Assembly (NCBI RefSeq): GCF_015558675.1
Contig: NZ_JADMOL010000013.1
Span: 1 to 37,293, forward strand
Reading direction: 5' to 3'
Source of the DNA: Paenibacillus sp. 1001270B_150601_E10
GTDB lineage: Bacteria > Bacillota > Bacilli > Paenibacillales > Paenibacillaceae
DNA length: 37,293 nucleotides
The notes under the pieces are model-generated. The model made no database searches and was not told the DNA's origin. It was given only the letters and a program-made list of their open reading frames with translations. Below, in pieces: positions 7,974-15,767 of the stretch. Each line of letters opens with the position of its first letter. Positions within the stretch are counted from its first letter, which is position 1. A program made the translations under genes and the position numbers.

Positions 7974-8654
7974 TTATATGTATTTGGCATCTATGCTTTT
8001 ACTCTGACACATATGGCAATTGGGGTCATCTGATAAAATAACGCTTATTTCTTTGGGTAAAGAAATCCCCCATGAATATAACAGATGTTTAGCATCCTCA
8101 ATCACTTGATACGGCATCCTTTCATCTACCTTATATTTCAAAAGCCTCCCTTTTTGCCATTGTATATTTGTCAGCCCCATATCCCTTAAGGCTTGTTCTA
8201 ATGATAGTTGTTGAGAGATTGACTGTTCGACACAACGGAACTGAAACCAGCCATAGTTATTAAAACTGCAAAGTTCTTCTTTACCCCATTGTTCTTTTGC
8301 ATAATCAAGATGATTATTATTATTGTCTGTTGGCACAATGAACCTACTGAGTGCTTCATGGACAATTGAGCGTAGCGTTTCAAGCTTTTCTATCTCACCG
8401 TAGTGCCGCCAATAGGCAATCGCAAAATGGTTAACCCATTGTTCTTCGTCTGCAGGATGAGGACGGTTTGGACAATTGTATTCCAAAACGGCATGTCCTA
8501 ATTCATGAATCATATTATACCAATGAAAATAGATCTCAAAATGATATTCTACATCTTCACCTAATAGATTTTTTATCATTAATTTTTGCTCCAGAGGAGC
8601 TGTGATATATTGTCCTGTGATTATTTCTACTTTGTATTCATTAACCTTTTTCAT
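7974..8654 (-). CDS. putative HExxH metalloprotein
   Basis: A 226-residue protein with IHELGHAVLE, an HExxH zincin motif, at about residues 51-60, and a downstream NHFAIAYWRHYGE region that could hold a third ligand. A Cys pair near the C terminus (CHMC) is also present. The family is unrecognised. Intracellular peptidases of the ImmA/IrrE or gluzincin type carry similar motifs, but the rest does not match them clearly. The start at 8654 follows AGGGAAG; the longer reading from 8687 lacks a site. It lies just beyond the distal end of the cassette array and has no attC-like site of its own. Confidence 0.65.
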   Translation of the reverse strand: MKKVNEYKVEIITGQYITAPLEQKLMIKNLLGEDVEYHFEIYFHWYNMIHELGHAVLEYNCPNRPHPADEEQWVNHFAIAYWRHYGEIEKLETLRSIVHEALSRFIVPTDNNNNHLDYAKEQWGKEELCSFNNYGWFQFRCVEQSISQQLSLEQALRDMGLTNIQWQKGRLLKYKVDERMPYQVIEDAKHLLYSWGISLPKEISVILSDDPNCHMCQSKSIDAKYI

Positions 8655-8844
8655 GTGCTTCCCTCTCTTTGCTAGCCATAGGTACAATGATCATAGGGCA
8701 ATGACGGTAATATAGTTCATCATCAGAATAACATTCATGTCATTCACAAATATTCCCTATCATTATCGTCATCAATAAAGACTCCTTTATAGAGCTATCA
8801 AATTCAAATCTCACCATTGTAACGTTTGTATATTAACGATACCA

Positions 8845-8896
8845 TACCACGTTCTTGTACCACGATTCCAAGAGACTTAAGACGCGTAGTTATAAG
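8845..8896 (-). repeat. attC-like site aC15, collapsed
   Basis: The left arm (GTTCTTGTACCACGA, GAGACTTAAG) and the core GTTATAAG (8889-8896) survive, but the middle of the site is deleted. The core matches the DinB cassette's other end at 7 of 8 bases. It is the most distal, most eroded site. Confidence 0.6.
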
Positions 8897-8924
8897 AAGT
8901 TGGAACCATCTCTGAAATACGACC

Positions 8925-9404
8925 TCATCCTTCTATACTTTTTAAGAATTTCTCAATTTGCTTTTTATGATGTTTATCATGAGGTATGAATCCTCTTAAG
9001 AATTTCCGAACACTAAATTTCTTCTTGTCTCCATCAATGAAATCTCTTGTACATTCATCTTCATTCATTTCTGAAATATCATTTGTGATTTTCATTCGGT
9101 ATTCTACGAATTGATCCACGATTGACTTCTTAGTATGCTTCTTTGAATACTCAATTGCATTTGCGTTGAACTCATTAAAATTCAAATGCTTTACTGTGAG
9201 AGGTTTGTTCTGTTTAATTTTTTCAATTGCTTCTTCGTAAAAATATTTATCCCATAGCATGATATGCGTGATTACCTCTTTCAAAGTCCATTTCCCTTCA
9301 GCTATTGGTGAATTCCAATGCTCTTCAGAAAGCTCGTCTAGCTTTAATACAAACGCAATATACGACTTGAATTCTGCATTTATCTCTTCAATAGTTTTTG
9401 CCAT
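8925..9404 (-). CDS. DinB-like (YfiT/DinB superfamily) protein
   Basis: A 159-residue four-helix protein of the DinB/DfsB-like superfamily. Candidate metal-binding histidines are His47 (ITHIMLWD) and the HDKHH cluster at 142-146, matching the usual one-plus-two histidine pattern. Family members include thiol-dependent S-transferases and many proteins without known reaction, so substrate and role are open. AGGAG lies upstream of the ATG. It is the most distal cassette, between aC14 and the collapsed aC15. No resident promoter is evident between aC14 and the gene. Confidence 0.82.
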   Translation of the reverse strand: MAKTIEEINAEFKSYIAFVLKLDELSEEHWNSPIAEGKWTLKEVITHIMLWDKYFYEEAIEKIKQNKPLTVKHLNFNEFNANAIEYSKKHTKKSIVDQFVEYRMKITNDISEMNEDECTRDFIDGDKKKFSVRKFLRGFIPHDKHHKKQIEKFLKSIEG

Positions 9405-9456
9405 TGTTCATCATCTCCTTGAAAATAGGGGTTTTCATAAGTACTTGCTGCAATTT

Positions 9457-9600
9457 CTCATAACGTCTCTCGCATTCATGAACCCGATATCCTTAAGCCC
9501 CAACGGGTTGTTCGACTGAATCTACTTCTCAGTCTATATCCCCGAACGGACCAAGGATATCGGCACCAGCCGATCCTCTGCGTGAATATAATGTCAGGCG
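9457..9600 (-). repeat. attC-like site aC14
   Basis: Ends CTCATAAC (9457-9464) and GTCAGGCG (9593-9600), with inner arms GCATTCATG / GCGTGAAT able to pair. The stop codon of the kinase at 9594 lies inside the right core. Confidence 0.75.
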
Positions 9601-10226
9601 AAGTCATTGTCTTCCATGATTAATCTTGCATATGCATTCCAGTCTTTATTATCCGTGTTGATTTCAATAGTTGGTATCACTGTCTTAGTTGCCTGTATTC
9701 TAAGATTGTTTTGGGTTCCAATCAATTCTTTGCATGCCTGTTCGATATCATCTTTAGACTTATGAACCCAATCATCAGGATTCCTGCTCTTTATTCTTTC
9801 TTCTACTCTATCATTAGAAATAGTCAGCAAAATACATTTAGCACCAAGTTCAAGTAATTGTTTTTCTACTGCTGTTATTTCATTATCATCCGAATTAGGG
9901 AATGCGACTCGATGATTTAAATGAAACCGTTCAAATATAAATAATAGACCTCTTGATTTTCTCTTCCATGGACCTAAAAAATTTGCCCAGTCATTTAATT
10001 CCTTTATCATGTCAACTTTGTTTTTTAACAATTCAATATGCTGATCTCGGGATAAGCGTGTTAACTCCCCATGGACATTATTCAATATTTGCGTGTAATG
10101 TTCTCCGAGGATAACTACACTTAATTCTGACGCATCATCAGTTGCTTGATATTGTTTTAAAGCTCTAAGAAGTGATGTTTTTCCTGCGTTTGAATACCCC
10201 TCAAGAATAATTCCTCTTATATTCAT
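9594..10226 (-). CDS. P-loop kinase-like cassette protein
   Basis: A 210-residue P-loop NTPase. Walker A is GYSNAGKTS at residues 10-18. A later FERFHLNHRV segment resembles the DR/ER-type substrate motif of deoxynucleoside and thymidylate kinases, and an arginine-rich lid (EERIKSRNPDDW) follows. The likely role is phosphotransfer to a nucleotide or small molecule; the substrate is not inferable. The stop TGA overlaps the core of aC14, a tight gene-to-site fit typical of integron cassettes. GGAGG lies 12 bp before the ATG. Confidence 0.78.
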   Translation of the reverse strand: MNIRGIILEGYSNAGKTSLLRALKQYQATDDASELSVVILGEHYTQILNNVHGELTRLSRDQHIELLKNKVDMIKELNDWANFLGPWKRKSRGLLFIFERFHLNHRVAFPNSDDNEITAVEKQLLELGAKCILLTISNDRVEERIKSRNPDDWVHKSKDDIEQACKELIGTQNNLRIQATKTVIPTIEINTDNKDWNAYARLIMEDNDFA

Positions 10227-10251
10227 GATGTGATTGTTCCTCCATACAATG

Positions 10252-10266
10252 ATACTATGTTAGGCG
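10252..10266 (-). repeat. attC-like half-site aC13
   Basis: Only the gene-proximal core remains: GTTAGGCG (10259-10266), which on the minus strand is GCCTAAC, a fit to RYYYAAC. The distal half is missing and the next cassette's ribosome site follows directly. Confidence 0.55.
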
Positions 10267-10489
10267 ATGTTCATGAGCATGATAACCTGGATGGCGTACA
10301 TATAAATCTCTTCCTTCATCCCTTACTTCTCTACTATCGATAGAAATGTTTACAAAGACTTCTTTTCTTCCAATCAAAAAAAGAGTCTCATACTGTTCCT
10401 TGAGCTGCAGCTATTCATATATTCTCTAGCATCTCCAAGCCACATTCGTTGTCTAAAATAAGATTTACTTCGTGTTTTTGGAATGTCAT
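10255..10489 (-). pseudogene. frameshifted small partner of the CPT-like kinase
   Basis: Starting two bases after the kinase stop (TGA, AA, ATG), 24 codons (MTFQKHEVNLILDNECGLEM onward) run into TGA. The next frame then continues (QLKEQYETLFLIGRKEVFVN onward) to a C terminus containing YVRHPGYHAHEHR and a TAG just before core aC13. The total span of 235 bp is one base more than a multiple of three, so a single-base insertion explains it. I do not recognise the family. It makes this a two-gene cassette. Confidence 0.65.
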
Positions 10490-10491
10490 TT

Positions 10492-11127
10492 TCATTTTCT
10501 TTTCGTTAATTTCTTAAATGCCGAGTAATCCTGATCGGACTTAATAAAACTTAATATCTTTTCGGCACATTCTGTTGGATTCAACTTTTCAGTATTTACT
10601 TCAAGGTCATATTCATTGAAGCAATATACTTTGTCGAACTGGGAATTTGCTAGTCCAATCTCTCGATCTCCCCTTATTTGCTCTCTTCTTATGAGTTCTT
10701 CTTTCGAGCATATTACACCTATAAATAATGTGGGATGATCAAAAAGCACATCAAGATAATCATTAAATCGCTTGTCATTATCGAGTACGGTATCGACGAT
10801 TACATTCAAACCCATTTCTGAAAACAGTTTAATTGTCGCGTAGTACATAGATGCTATAGGATCAAAAAGTATTTGTGCAACATCTTGATCATTCACTTTT
10901 CTTGTAGGTTCAATATCTGGAAATTTATTATTGATAAAATCATTGTAATTATGAAAAAAATCATCTATTGATAAATGATGAAAAAGAATCTCTTTCTGAT
11001 TGGTCAGTTCAATAGAAATACTAGTCTTTCCTGCACTTGAAGTTCCGTTCAACAATACAATGATTCCTTGCTTCAAACGAATCATCCTCACTATTAGGTT
11101 TTCGAATCTTTCAGATACGTTTGGCAT
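10492..11127 (-). CDS. chloramphenicol phosphotransferase-like kinase
   Basis: A protein of up to 211 residues with Walker A GTSSAGKTS at 28-36, then FHHLSIDDFF, IVDTVLD, the CPT-like stretch GVICSKEELIRREQIRGDRE, an IGLANSQFDKV segment and YDLEVNT. The order and wording match chloramphenicol 3-O-phosphotransferase relatives (PF07931-like), which phosphorylate a hydroxyl of the drug. Substrate specificity cannot be read here. The ATG at 11127 lies in the aC12 core. The ATG at 11085 (MIRLKQGIIVLLNG) would give the more usual N terminus. It overlaps nothing and is followed after two bases by the broken small gene. Confidence 0.78.
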   Translation of the reverse strand: MPNVSERFENLIVRMIRLKQGIIVLLNGTSSAGKTSISIELTNQKEILFHHLSIDDFFHNYNDFINNKFPDIEPTRKVNDQDVAQILFDPIASMYYATIKLFSEMGLNVIVDTVLDNDKRFNDYLDVLFDHPTLFIGVICSKEELIRREQIRGDREIGLANSQFDKVYCFNEYDLEVNTEKLNPTECAEKILSFIKSDQDYSAFKKLTKRK

Positions 11128-11271
11128 CCCTGACGTTCAAGCGCCTTAAGGCAACAACGTTGTTGGTCGTTAGAATTAGTCAATTGAATGTATCAACTGA
11201 AGTCACTTCTTTGAAATTCCTCATGGCGATCGAGGAACGAATGAGACGACGTAAGAATGTATTGTTACCTG
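11127..11271 (-). repeat. attC-like site aC12
   Basis: Right core GTTACCTG (11264-11271) is identical to the reverse complement of the NUDIX cassette's other end (11835-11842). The left core TCCCTGAC (11127-11134) is degenerate (GTCAGGGA). Confidence 0.75.
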
Positions 11272-11290
11272 ATGTGTCTGTCTTTCTCGA

Positions 11291-11758
11291 CTATTCAACA
11301 GCTCTATGCTCTTTAACTTTAAGATCTTCTATAATTTCCTTATGTGTTGGCAAGATATCAGTCGGTACTAATTCTATATCAAAAAATCTAGTTTCTATTG
11401 ACTCTTCACTCTCTGTTATAGTTCCGTAAAAATCATTACAACTAAACATAATTTGCACTAACGCAACTTCATCCCCATTAGAGTAAGCCACCTCATACCC
11501 AGAGCCCGAGTATACTGAAAATAGCTCGACTGAATTCAATTTCAAACCTGTTTCCTCAAACACTTCTCTCTTTGCTGTTTCTTCAACAGTCTCACCCATT
11601 TCCATATATCCTCCAGGAAAGCCCCAATGCCCATTATCTGACCGCCTCTGAAGTAAAATTCTTCCTTATTTGTCAAACACTACAGCTCCTGCAACTACCA
11701 TTATAACCTTAGATTTACCAACAAATGATCTTAAATATTGGATATAATCTTTCTCCAT
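11291..11758 (-). pseudogene. NUDIX hydrolase with internal nonsense codon
   Basis: A continuous 155-codon NUDIX frame starts at ATG 11758 after AAGGAG and contains the NUDIX box (GGYMEMGETVEETAKREVFEE then TGL). It is interrupted once, by TAA at codon 31 (11666-11668), in VFDK-stop-GRILLQRR. Relatives usually have glutamine or a similar residue there (CAA to TAA is one change). Downstream in-frame starts would lack the first beta strands. Intact members hydrolyse nucleoside-diphosphate-linked compounds. Either the gene is dead, or the stop is read through or a sequencing error. Confidence 0.85.
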
Positions 11759-11834
11759 TAATAGTCTCCTTATGATTCATTCTTTCTTTTTAGTGTTTTT
11801 TGTTTAATAGAGTTTTACAATAAAGCACATATTT

Positions 11835-12000
11835 CAGGTAACGTTCTTGTATGTACAAACCCGAGAGGCTTAAAGGATCTCAAGCGACTGGGTGGCTTCG
11901 CCACTTAACCTTGCAGGGTTTGTTCGCTATTCCTTCTCCGAATTGCTTCGGGGCAGTCCAAGGGGGCTTGTCCCACGCAGCGTAGATACTCTATTATGTG
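11835..12000 (-). repeat. attC-like site aC11
   Basis: Ends CAGGTAAC and ATTATGTG. Inner arms are GTATGTAC and GTAGATAC. It belongs to the ACGAACCC / GAGGCTTAAG subfamily, shared with aC1, aC2 and aC8. Confidence 0.8.
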
Positions 12001-12034
12001 ATGTCACAGTCCTCTTCGATAAACCTTATAAAAT

Positions 12035-12385
12035 CTAATCATTCCACAATCTTGTTACTTCTTTTAAGTCTTCGAATAGCATTTTATAGATATCCGGTTT
12101 CTTTAATTGATTCAAAAATTCTAAGCCATAAGCTGGATCAAAATGATTCATCATTAAAGTCATTCCAAGACCATGAGTCCCGATTTCTATTTTCTTCCCT
12201 TTATGCTTTTTAATATGGGTTTTAGAACTGCGATTGCTTTTTTCTGACAATCATCATTAGACTCTCCACCCGGCAAGGTACAATAAGGGTCATTAAAACT
12301 TTCTCTGATGCTGGACATTAACTCTGCATTATCAATAATTTCTGCTGCAAAATGACGTTGCCTAAGATCTTCAAATACTTTAAAT
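12035..12385 (-). pseudogene. histidine phosphatase (phosphoglycerate mutase family) remnant
   Basis: One frame reads VFEDLRQRHFAAEII, then LPGGESNDDCQKKAIAVLK, and stops. The next frame continues KGKKIEIGTHGLGMTLMMNH to a normal C terminus (EDLKEVTRLWND). GGES and GTHG are the second catalytic half of the histidine phosphatase fold. The N-terminal RHG part is gone and aC10 begins where it should be. A frameshift near 12210 and a 5' deletion therefore inactivate it. Confidence 0.8.
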
Positions 12386-12442
12386 CATGAAGATATTGAA
12401 GAAATCCAGAAATTAATTCGCCTGCATCTACTCCCCTGAACT

Positions 12443-12498
12443 GCTTCTCGGCGACCGAACAGCCGTAAGGCTACGATCCGTGAATGCAGTGTTAACTG
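12443..12498 (-). repeat. attC-like half-site aC10
   Basis: Retains GGCGACCGAACAGCC, GTGAATGCAGT and core GTTAACTG (12491-12498). The other half was lost in the same deletion that removed the phosphatase 5' end. The core matches the small-membrane-protein cassette end at 7 of 8 bases. Confidence 0.6.
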
Positions 12499-12603
12499 AA
12501 GTGCCCCCTTCACTGAGCTATTAAGCACTTTGTTCTTTTTATTTGCTAAATTTATGAATATTCGTTATTTTATTGCTACTCAAATTTAATAGGTCAATTA
12601 TGA

Positions 12604-12729
12604 TTACATAAAATTTTCTTTATACCATACTCCTACAAAGAATATTATTCCAAACAAACAGATTAGTCCGAAAAGAGTTGCGAGCACAATTAGTAACATC
12701 TTTCCAATAAAACTACATACTTTTTTCAT
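12604..12729 (-). CDS. 41-residue single-pass membrane peptide
   Basis: ATG at 12729 follows GGGAG at 9 bp and reads MKKVCSFIGKMLLIVLATLF, then a further glycine- and isoleucine-rich stretch ending VGVWYKENFM and TAA. It has a basic start, one hydrophobic helix of about 25 residues and a short polar tail. No family is recognised; holin-like, toxin-like or regulatory membrane peptides are possible. It is the only coding capacity in its cassette (12499-12845), so it is probably the cargo. Roughly 100 AT-rich bases on either side show nothing else. Confidence 0.6.
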   Translation of the reverse strand: MKKVCSFIGKMLLIVLATLFGLICLFGIIFFVGVWYKENFM

Positions 12730-12845
12730 GATTTTTGTTCTCCCAAACACAAAGATCTAATTACTACCATAATTTTAGCTTTTTATTTATTATTTGTTTT
12801 ACTTAGGCTAATGGATTAAGATTTTTTATTGCTATTAGGGCATTT

Positions 12846-13009
12846 CAGCTAACGTTTCTGTATCCACGACGTCCCACCGATTTCAGACTGCGTAGCAGCT
12901 GGCCACGATGCGGTTAGGTGGTTCGGATATGTCCCGGCAATCGCTCCTTCGAATTATCTCCCGGGACCGAGGCAGCTTGTCCGCCGATGCGTGAACACTT
13001 TATTATAAG
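12846..13009 (-). repeat. attC-like site aC9
   Basis: Ends CAGCTAAC and ATTATAAG. The middle has CCACC / GGTGG and CCCGG / CCGGG stems. It belongs to the ACGTCC / GGATGTGTCC subfamily. The right core matches the other end of its kinase cassette at 7 of 8 bases but its own left core at only 4 of 8. Confidence 0.82.
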
Positions 13010-13072
13010 ATGTCAGCGCTTTCTCCGGAATACTTCCAAGTTTCATCTATAAATTCCTGTTAATAAAATTTA

Positions 13073-13579
13073 CTATCTTCTACGAACTCGTTCCAACTTT
13101 TTATATAGTGTCAACAAGCTTTCTTCCACAGTTTGATCAGCTGTGTCGATGACAATATGATCACGGTCCCATAAATCGTACTGTCGATTACTGACCTGCT
13201 CCCACGTTGGTAGAACAAAGCCTGGAATATCTGCAGCACGAGTTTCGACTCGACGCCTATGTTCACGATCGTCAGTGCAGACCACTTCGATTTCAACATA
13301 TGGAGTTTCAAGAGATTCCGCCACGTTACGCCAAGTCTGGCGCGTTATTTGGATGGGATTAACTGTATCTGCAATTACGTCTAAACCTAACTGGAGATTC
13401 TGCGAAGCAATTGCATAACATACGATGTAACCTTCAGGTCCTTCGATATTCTGGCCAGAATCCCTCATAGCCTGCTCAACGACATCGACTCGGAGATAGG
13501 TAGCCTTTAGTTCTCTAGCTAAAGCTGATGATAACGTGGTTTTGCCGGTGCCTGGTAACCCACTAAATATATAGAGCAT
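13073..13579 (-). CDS. P-loop kinase (AAA_33-like)
   Basis: A 168-residue compact P-loop protein. Walker A GLPGTGKTT is at residues 7-15, an RVDVVEQAMR substrate region follows, IADTVN is the Walker B-like strand, and an RRRVETRAADIPG lid comes after VVCTDDREHRRR. This layout is shared by shikimate/gluconate-type kinases and many predicted small-molecule kinases. The zeta-toxin family is related but larger. AAGGAG is 8 bp before the ATG. It is intact, and its cassette ends agree at 7 of 8 bases. Confidence 0.82.
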   Translation of the reverse strand: MLYIFSGLPGTGKTTLSSALARELKATYLRVDVVEQAMRDSGQNIEGPEGYIVCYAIASQNLQLGLDVIADTVNPIQITRQTWRNVAESLETPYVEIEVVCTDDREHRRRVETRAADIPGFVLPTWEQVSNRQYDLWDRDHIVIDTADQTVEESLLTLYKKLERVRRR

Positions 13580-13667
13580 TAATTCGACTCCTTTTATTAA
13601 AACGTTAACCGCCCCCTTATCTTAATCTATAAGGACTTACATTTGTTTTACGTCATTGAGTTGATTT

Positions 13668-13824
13668 CTTATAACGTTTCTTTATCTACGAACCCAAAAG
13701 GTTTAAAGGAGCGCATCGACTGGATGGCTACGCCACTTAGCCTCGCAGGGTTGTCTGTCTGACACCACTTCTTCGAAAACCATCGGACAGAACAAGTAGC
13801 GCTACGCAGATATGATGTTATCAG
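13668..13824 (-). repeat. attC-like site aC8
   Basis: Ends CTTATAAC and GTTATCAG. Arms TATCTACG / CGCAGATA pair. It has an inner ACGAACCC...GGGTTG stem. Confidence 0.82.
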
Positions 13825-13850
13825 ATGTTGCCGCTTCCCTTGAAATAATC

Positions 13851-14390
13851 TCAAGGTATCAGTTCTTCTTTCAAGATAGCGTATTGATACGTATCCTGCC
13901 ACATAGGCTGTCCATTTATTGTTGTCTTAAAAAATACTTCTTTTCTGAAAATCCCTTCACGACGCATCGATATGCGTTCTAATAGTTTCCAGGAAGGTTC
14001 GTTTTCAGGATTGCATAAAGCTATCACCCTATGTACACCTAATTCTTCAAAACCGTACTTCAATATCCTTTGGCAAGCCTCAGTTGCATAACCCTTTCCA
14101 TAAAATGCAGGGTTGAAAATATATCCTATCACCCATGTAAGGAACTCTTTCGGTTCTTTCTGTTCAAAATATATATGTCCTATCATTTTATTTGTATCTT
14201 TCAAGCATACAGCCCAAAAAGTGTTGTCCTGTGAACGTGCTGTCGCTATATTTTTGCAGTCGTCTTCATCACTTATGGTTCCAGGCTCATATTTAAGCAC
14301 ACTTTCTTGAGACAGGTATTCATGTAAATCTCTCCAATCCTCCTGTTTAAATTGTCTCAATACAAGTCTCTTTGTTTCTATTAGAATCAT
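13851..14390 (-). CDS. GNAT N-acetyltransferase (RimJ/RimL type)
   Basis: A 179-residue acetyltransferase of the Acetyltransf_3 group: N-terminal ETKRLVLRQFKQEDW, beta strand FWAVCLKDTNKMIG, acetyl-CoA loop YGKGYATEA (the Q/RxxGxG/A pattern as GKGYA) and ending HRVIALCNPENEPSWKLLER. It would transfer acetyl from acetyl-CoA to an amine of a protein N terminus or small molecule. Relatives include aminoglycoside and ribosomal-protein acetyltransferases, with no way to choose here. ATG 14390 is preferred to the TTG at 14399, which falls in the ribosome site region. Intact. Confidence 0.88.
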   Translation of the reverse strand: MILIETKRLVLRQFKQEDWRDLHEYLSQESVLKYEPGTISDEDDCKNIATARSQDNTFWAVCLKDTNKMIGHIYFEQKEPKEFLTWVIGYIFNPAFYGKGYATEACQRILKYGFEELGVHRVIALCNPENEPSWKLLERISMRREGIFRKEVFFKTTINGQPMWQDTYQYAILKEELIP

Positions 14391-14486
14391 ACCTCTCAAC
14401 CCCAGTTATTATAGATTTCATAAATAAACGTACCAAGATGCCGCCTGGGCCTAATTCTTAAGTTTTCTGATGATTATTTTATATTT

Positions 14487-14652
14487 CAGATAACGTTGTT
14501 GTGTTTACTAAATTCCACCGACTTAAAGACGACAACGTCGCCGGGCGCGATGCGCTTAGTCGGTACGGATGTGTCTGGCTGCTCCTGCTCACCGAAATCG
14601 TTCTGCCCGACCGAGGAGGCTCGTCCCCCGATGCGTAACACGGTGTTATCGG
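14487..14652 (-). repeat. attC-like site aC7
   Basis: Ends CAGATAAC and GTTATCGG. Arms GTGTTTAC / GTAACAC, and CCACCGACTTAAG / CTTAGTCGG in the middle. The rest of the 14400-14715 gap is an AT-rich leader with nothing further. Confidence 0.82.
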
Positions 14653-14715
14653 ATGTCAATGCCTTCCTCGATGCATCGAAAATCGCTTTATATGTGTCTC
14701 TGTTTATATTTGCTG

Positions 14716-15495
14716 TTATAGTTTTCTTGCCTTAATCACAAAAGTTACAGGAAACATCTTTGCTCTCTTTGCCATATCGCTGTTATTGTCCCTTGATTGC
14801 ATAATCTCATCATCAGTTTGCTCAATCATATGCTCAACTACAAATCCCGCTTTCGCCAGCGCATTCACATAAGTTGATATCTTACGATCCGCTAATAATA
14901 ACTCACCTTCAACAGCTACTGGATACCAATCTTCATCGAAGTAACTCTTTTTAAAAACAAATCTACCATTATCTTCAGTAACACATCTGTGTATTGGATG
15001 AGACCAACTGAAGATAAATACACCGTCCTTTTTTAGGTAAGAAGAGATCCGACAAAAAGTACCCTCTAGGTCAGTTGTCCAACCAATAGCATAAATCGAA
15101 TAAACATAGTCAAAATAATCTGTCGGTATGCCGCATTCTTCTTCCATAGGAGAACAGATCAACTTTGCCGATACACCAAGTGAATTCAAATGCTGCGCTG
15201 CCTTTTCAATTTGTCTTTCCGATATATCCACAGCCCATAGTTCAGATGCGTTGCGTTCCGCTTGATATTGCAAGGATTGGCCGTTGCCGCAGCCTACCTC
15301 CAATAATTTTTTTCCTGAAACATCACCAAAAAGCTGGTGTTTTTCTTCTGAGACAAACGCTCCATAGAAGGGAAGCACGATCGCTTTTAAGAAGTCATTG
15401 CCGGCTGTATCCCAATAAAAGCTATTTGTCTTATGAACAATTTTCTTATCCATGTCATCAATAATGATTGATCTATTTACGGACTTTATTTCCAT
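14716..15495 (-). CDS. class I SAM-dependent methyltransferase
   Basis: A 259-residue protein with SAM motif I LLEVGCGNG at residues 64-72 and acidic ribose-binding Asp90 at the end of strand 2 (ELWAVDIS). Motif IV-like FDYVYSIYAIGW and motif VI FIFSWSHPIHRC follow. The C-terminal part resembles UbiE/Methyltransf_11-type enzymes. The substrate is unknown; small-molecule or antibiotic methylation would fit cassette cargo. ATG 15495 follows AGAAGGTG. Intact. Confidence 0.86.
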   Translation of the reverse strand: MEIKSVNRSIIIDDMDKKIVHKTNSFYWDTAGNDFLKAIVLPFYGAFVSEEKHQLFGDVSGKKLLEVGCGNGQSLQYQAERNASELWAVDISERQIEKAAQHLNSLGVSAKLICSPMEEECGIPTDYFDYVYSIYAIGWTTDLEGTFCRISSYLKKDGVFIFSWSHPIHRCVTEDNGRFVFKKSYFDEDWYPVAVEGELLLADRKISTYVNALAKAGFVVEHMIEQTDDEIMQSRDNNSDMAKRAKMFPVTFVIKARKL

Positions 15496-15578
15496 TAAGA
15501 CACCTTCTCACGAAATGTATTTGTAATTTCAAACATCCTACATACAATAAACTTATTAATTCAGATTTGCATTGATTT

Positions 15579-15757
15579 CCAATAACGTTTCCGTGTTCAC
15601 GGCGTCCATTCACCTTAAGTTGCTCAGCGCACGACTAGTGCGCCTGACCGGCCGCGATGCGGTTGGGTGAATGGATGTGTCCCGGTAATCACTTCTTCGA
15701 CTTATCTTCCGGGACCGAGGCGGCTTGTCCTCCGATGCGTGAACACATTGTTAGATG
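15579..15757 (-). repeat. attC-like site aC6
   Basis: Ends CCAATAAC and GTTAGATG. Outer arms GTGTTCACG / CGTGAACAC are perfectly paired, CCATTCACC / GGGTGAATGG form one inner stem and CCCGG / CCGGG another. It is the best-preserved site of its subfamily. Confidence 0.85.
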
Positions 15758-15767
15758 ATGTCGCCTC

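Noticed and set aside
13073-13579. Zeta-type toxin with antitoxin
   Set aside because: The protein is shorter than zeta toxins, and no epsilon-like antitoxin gene is in the cassette.
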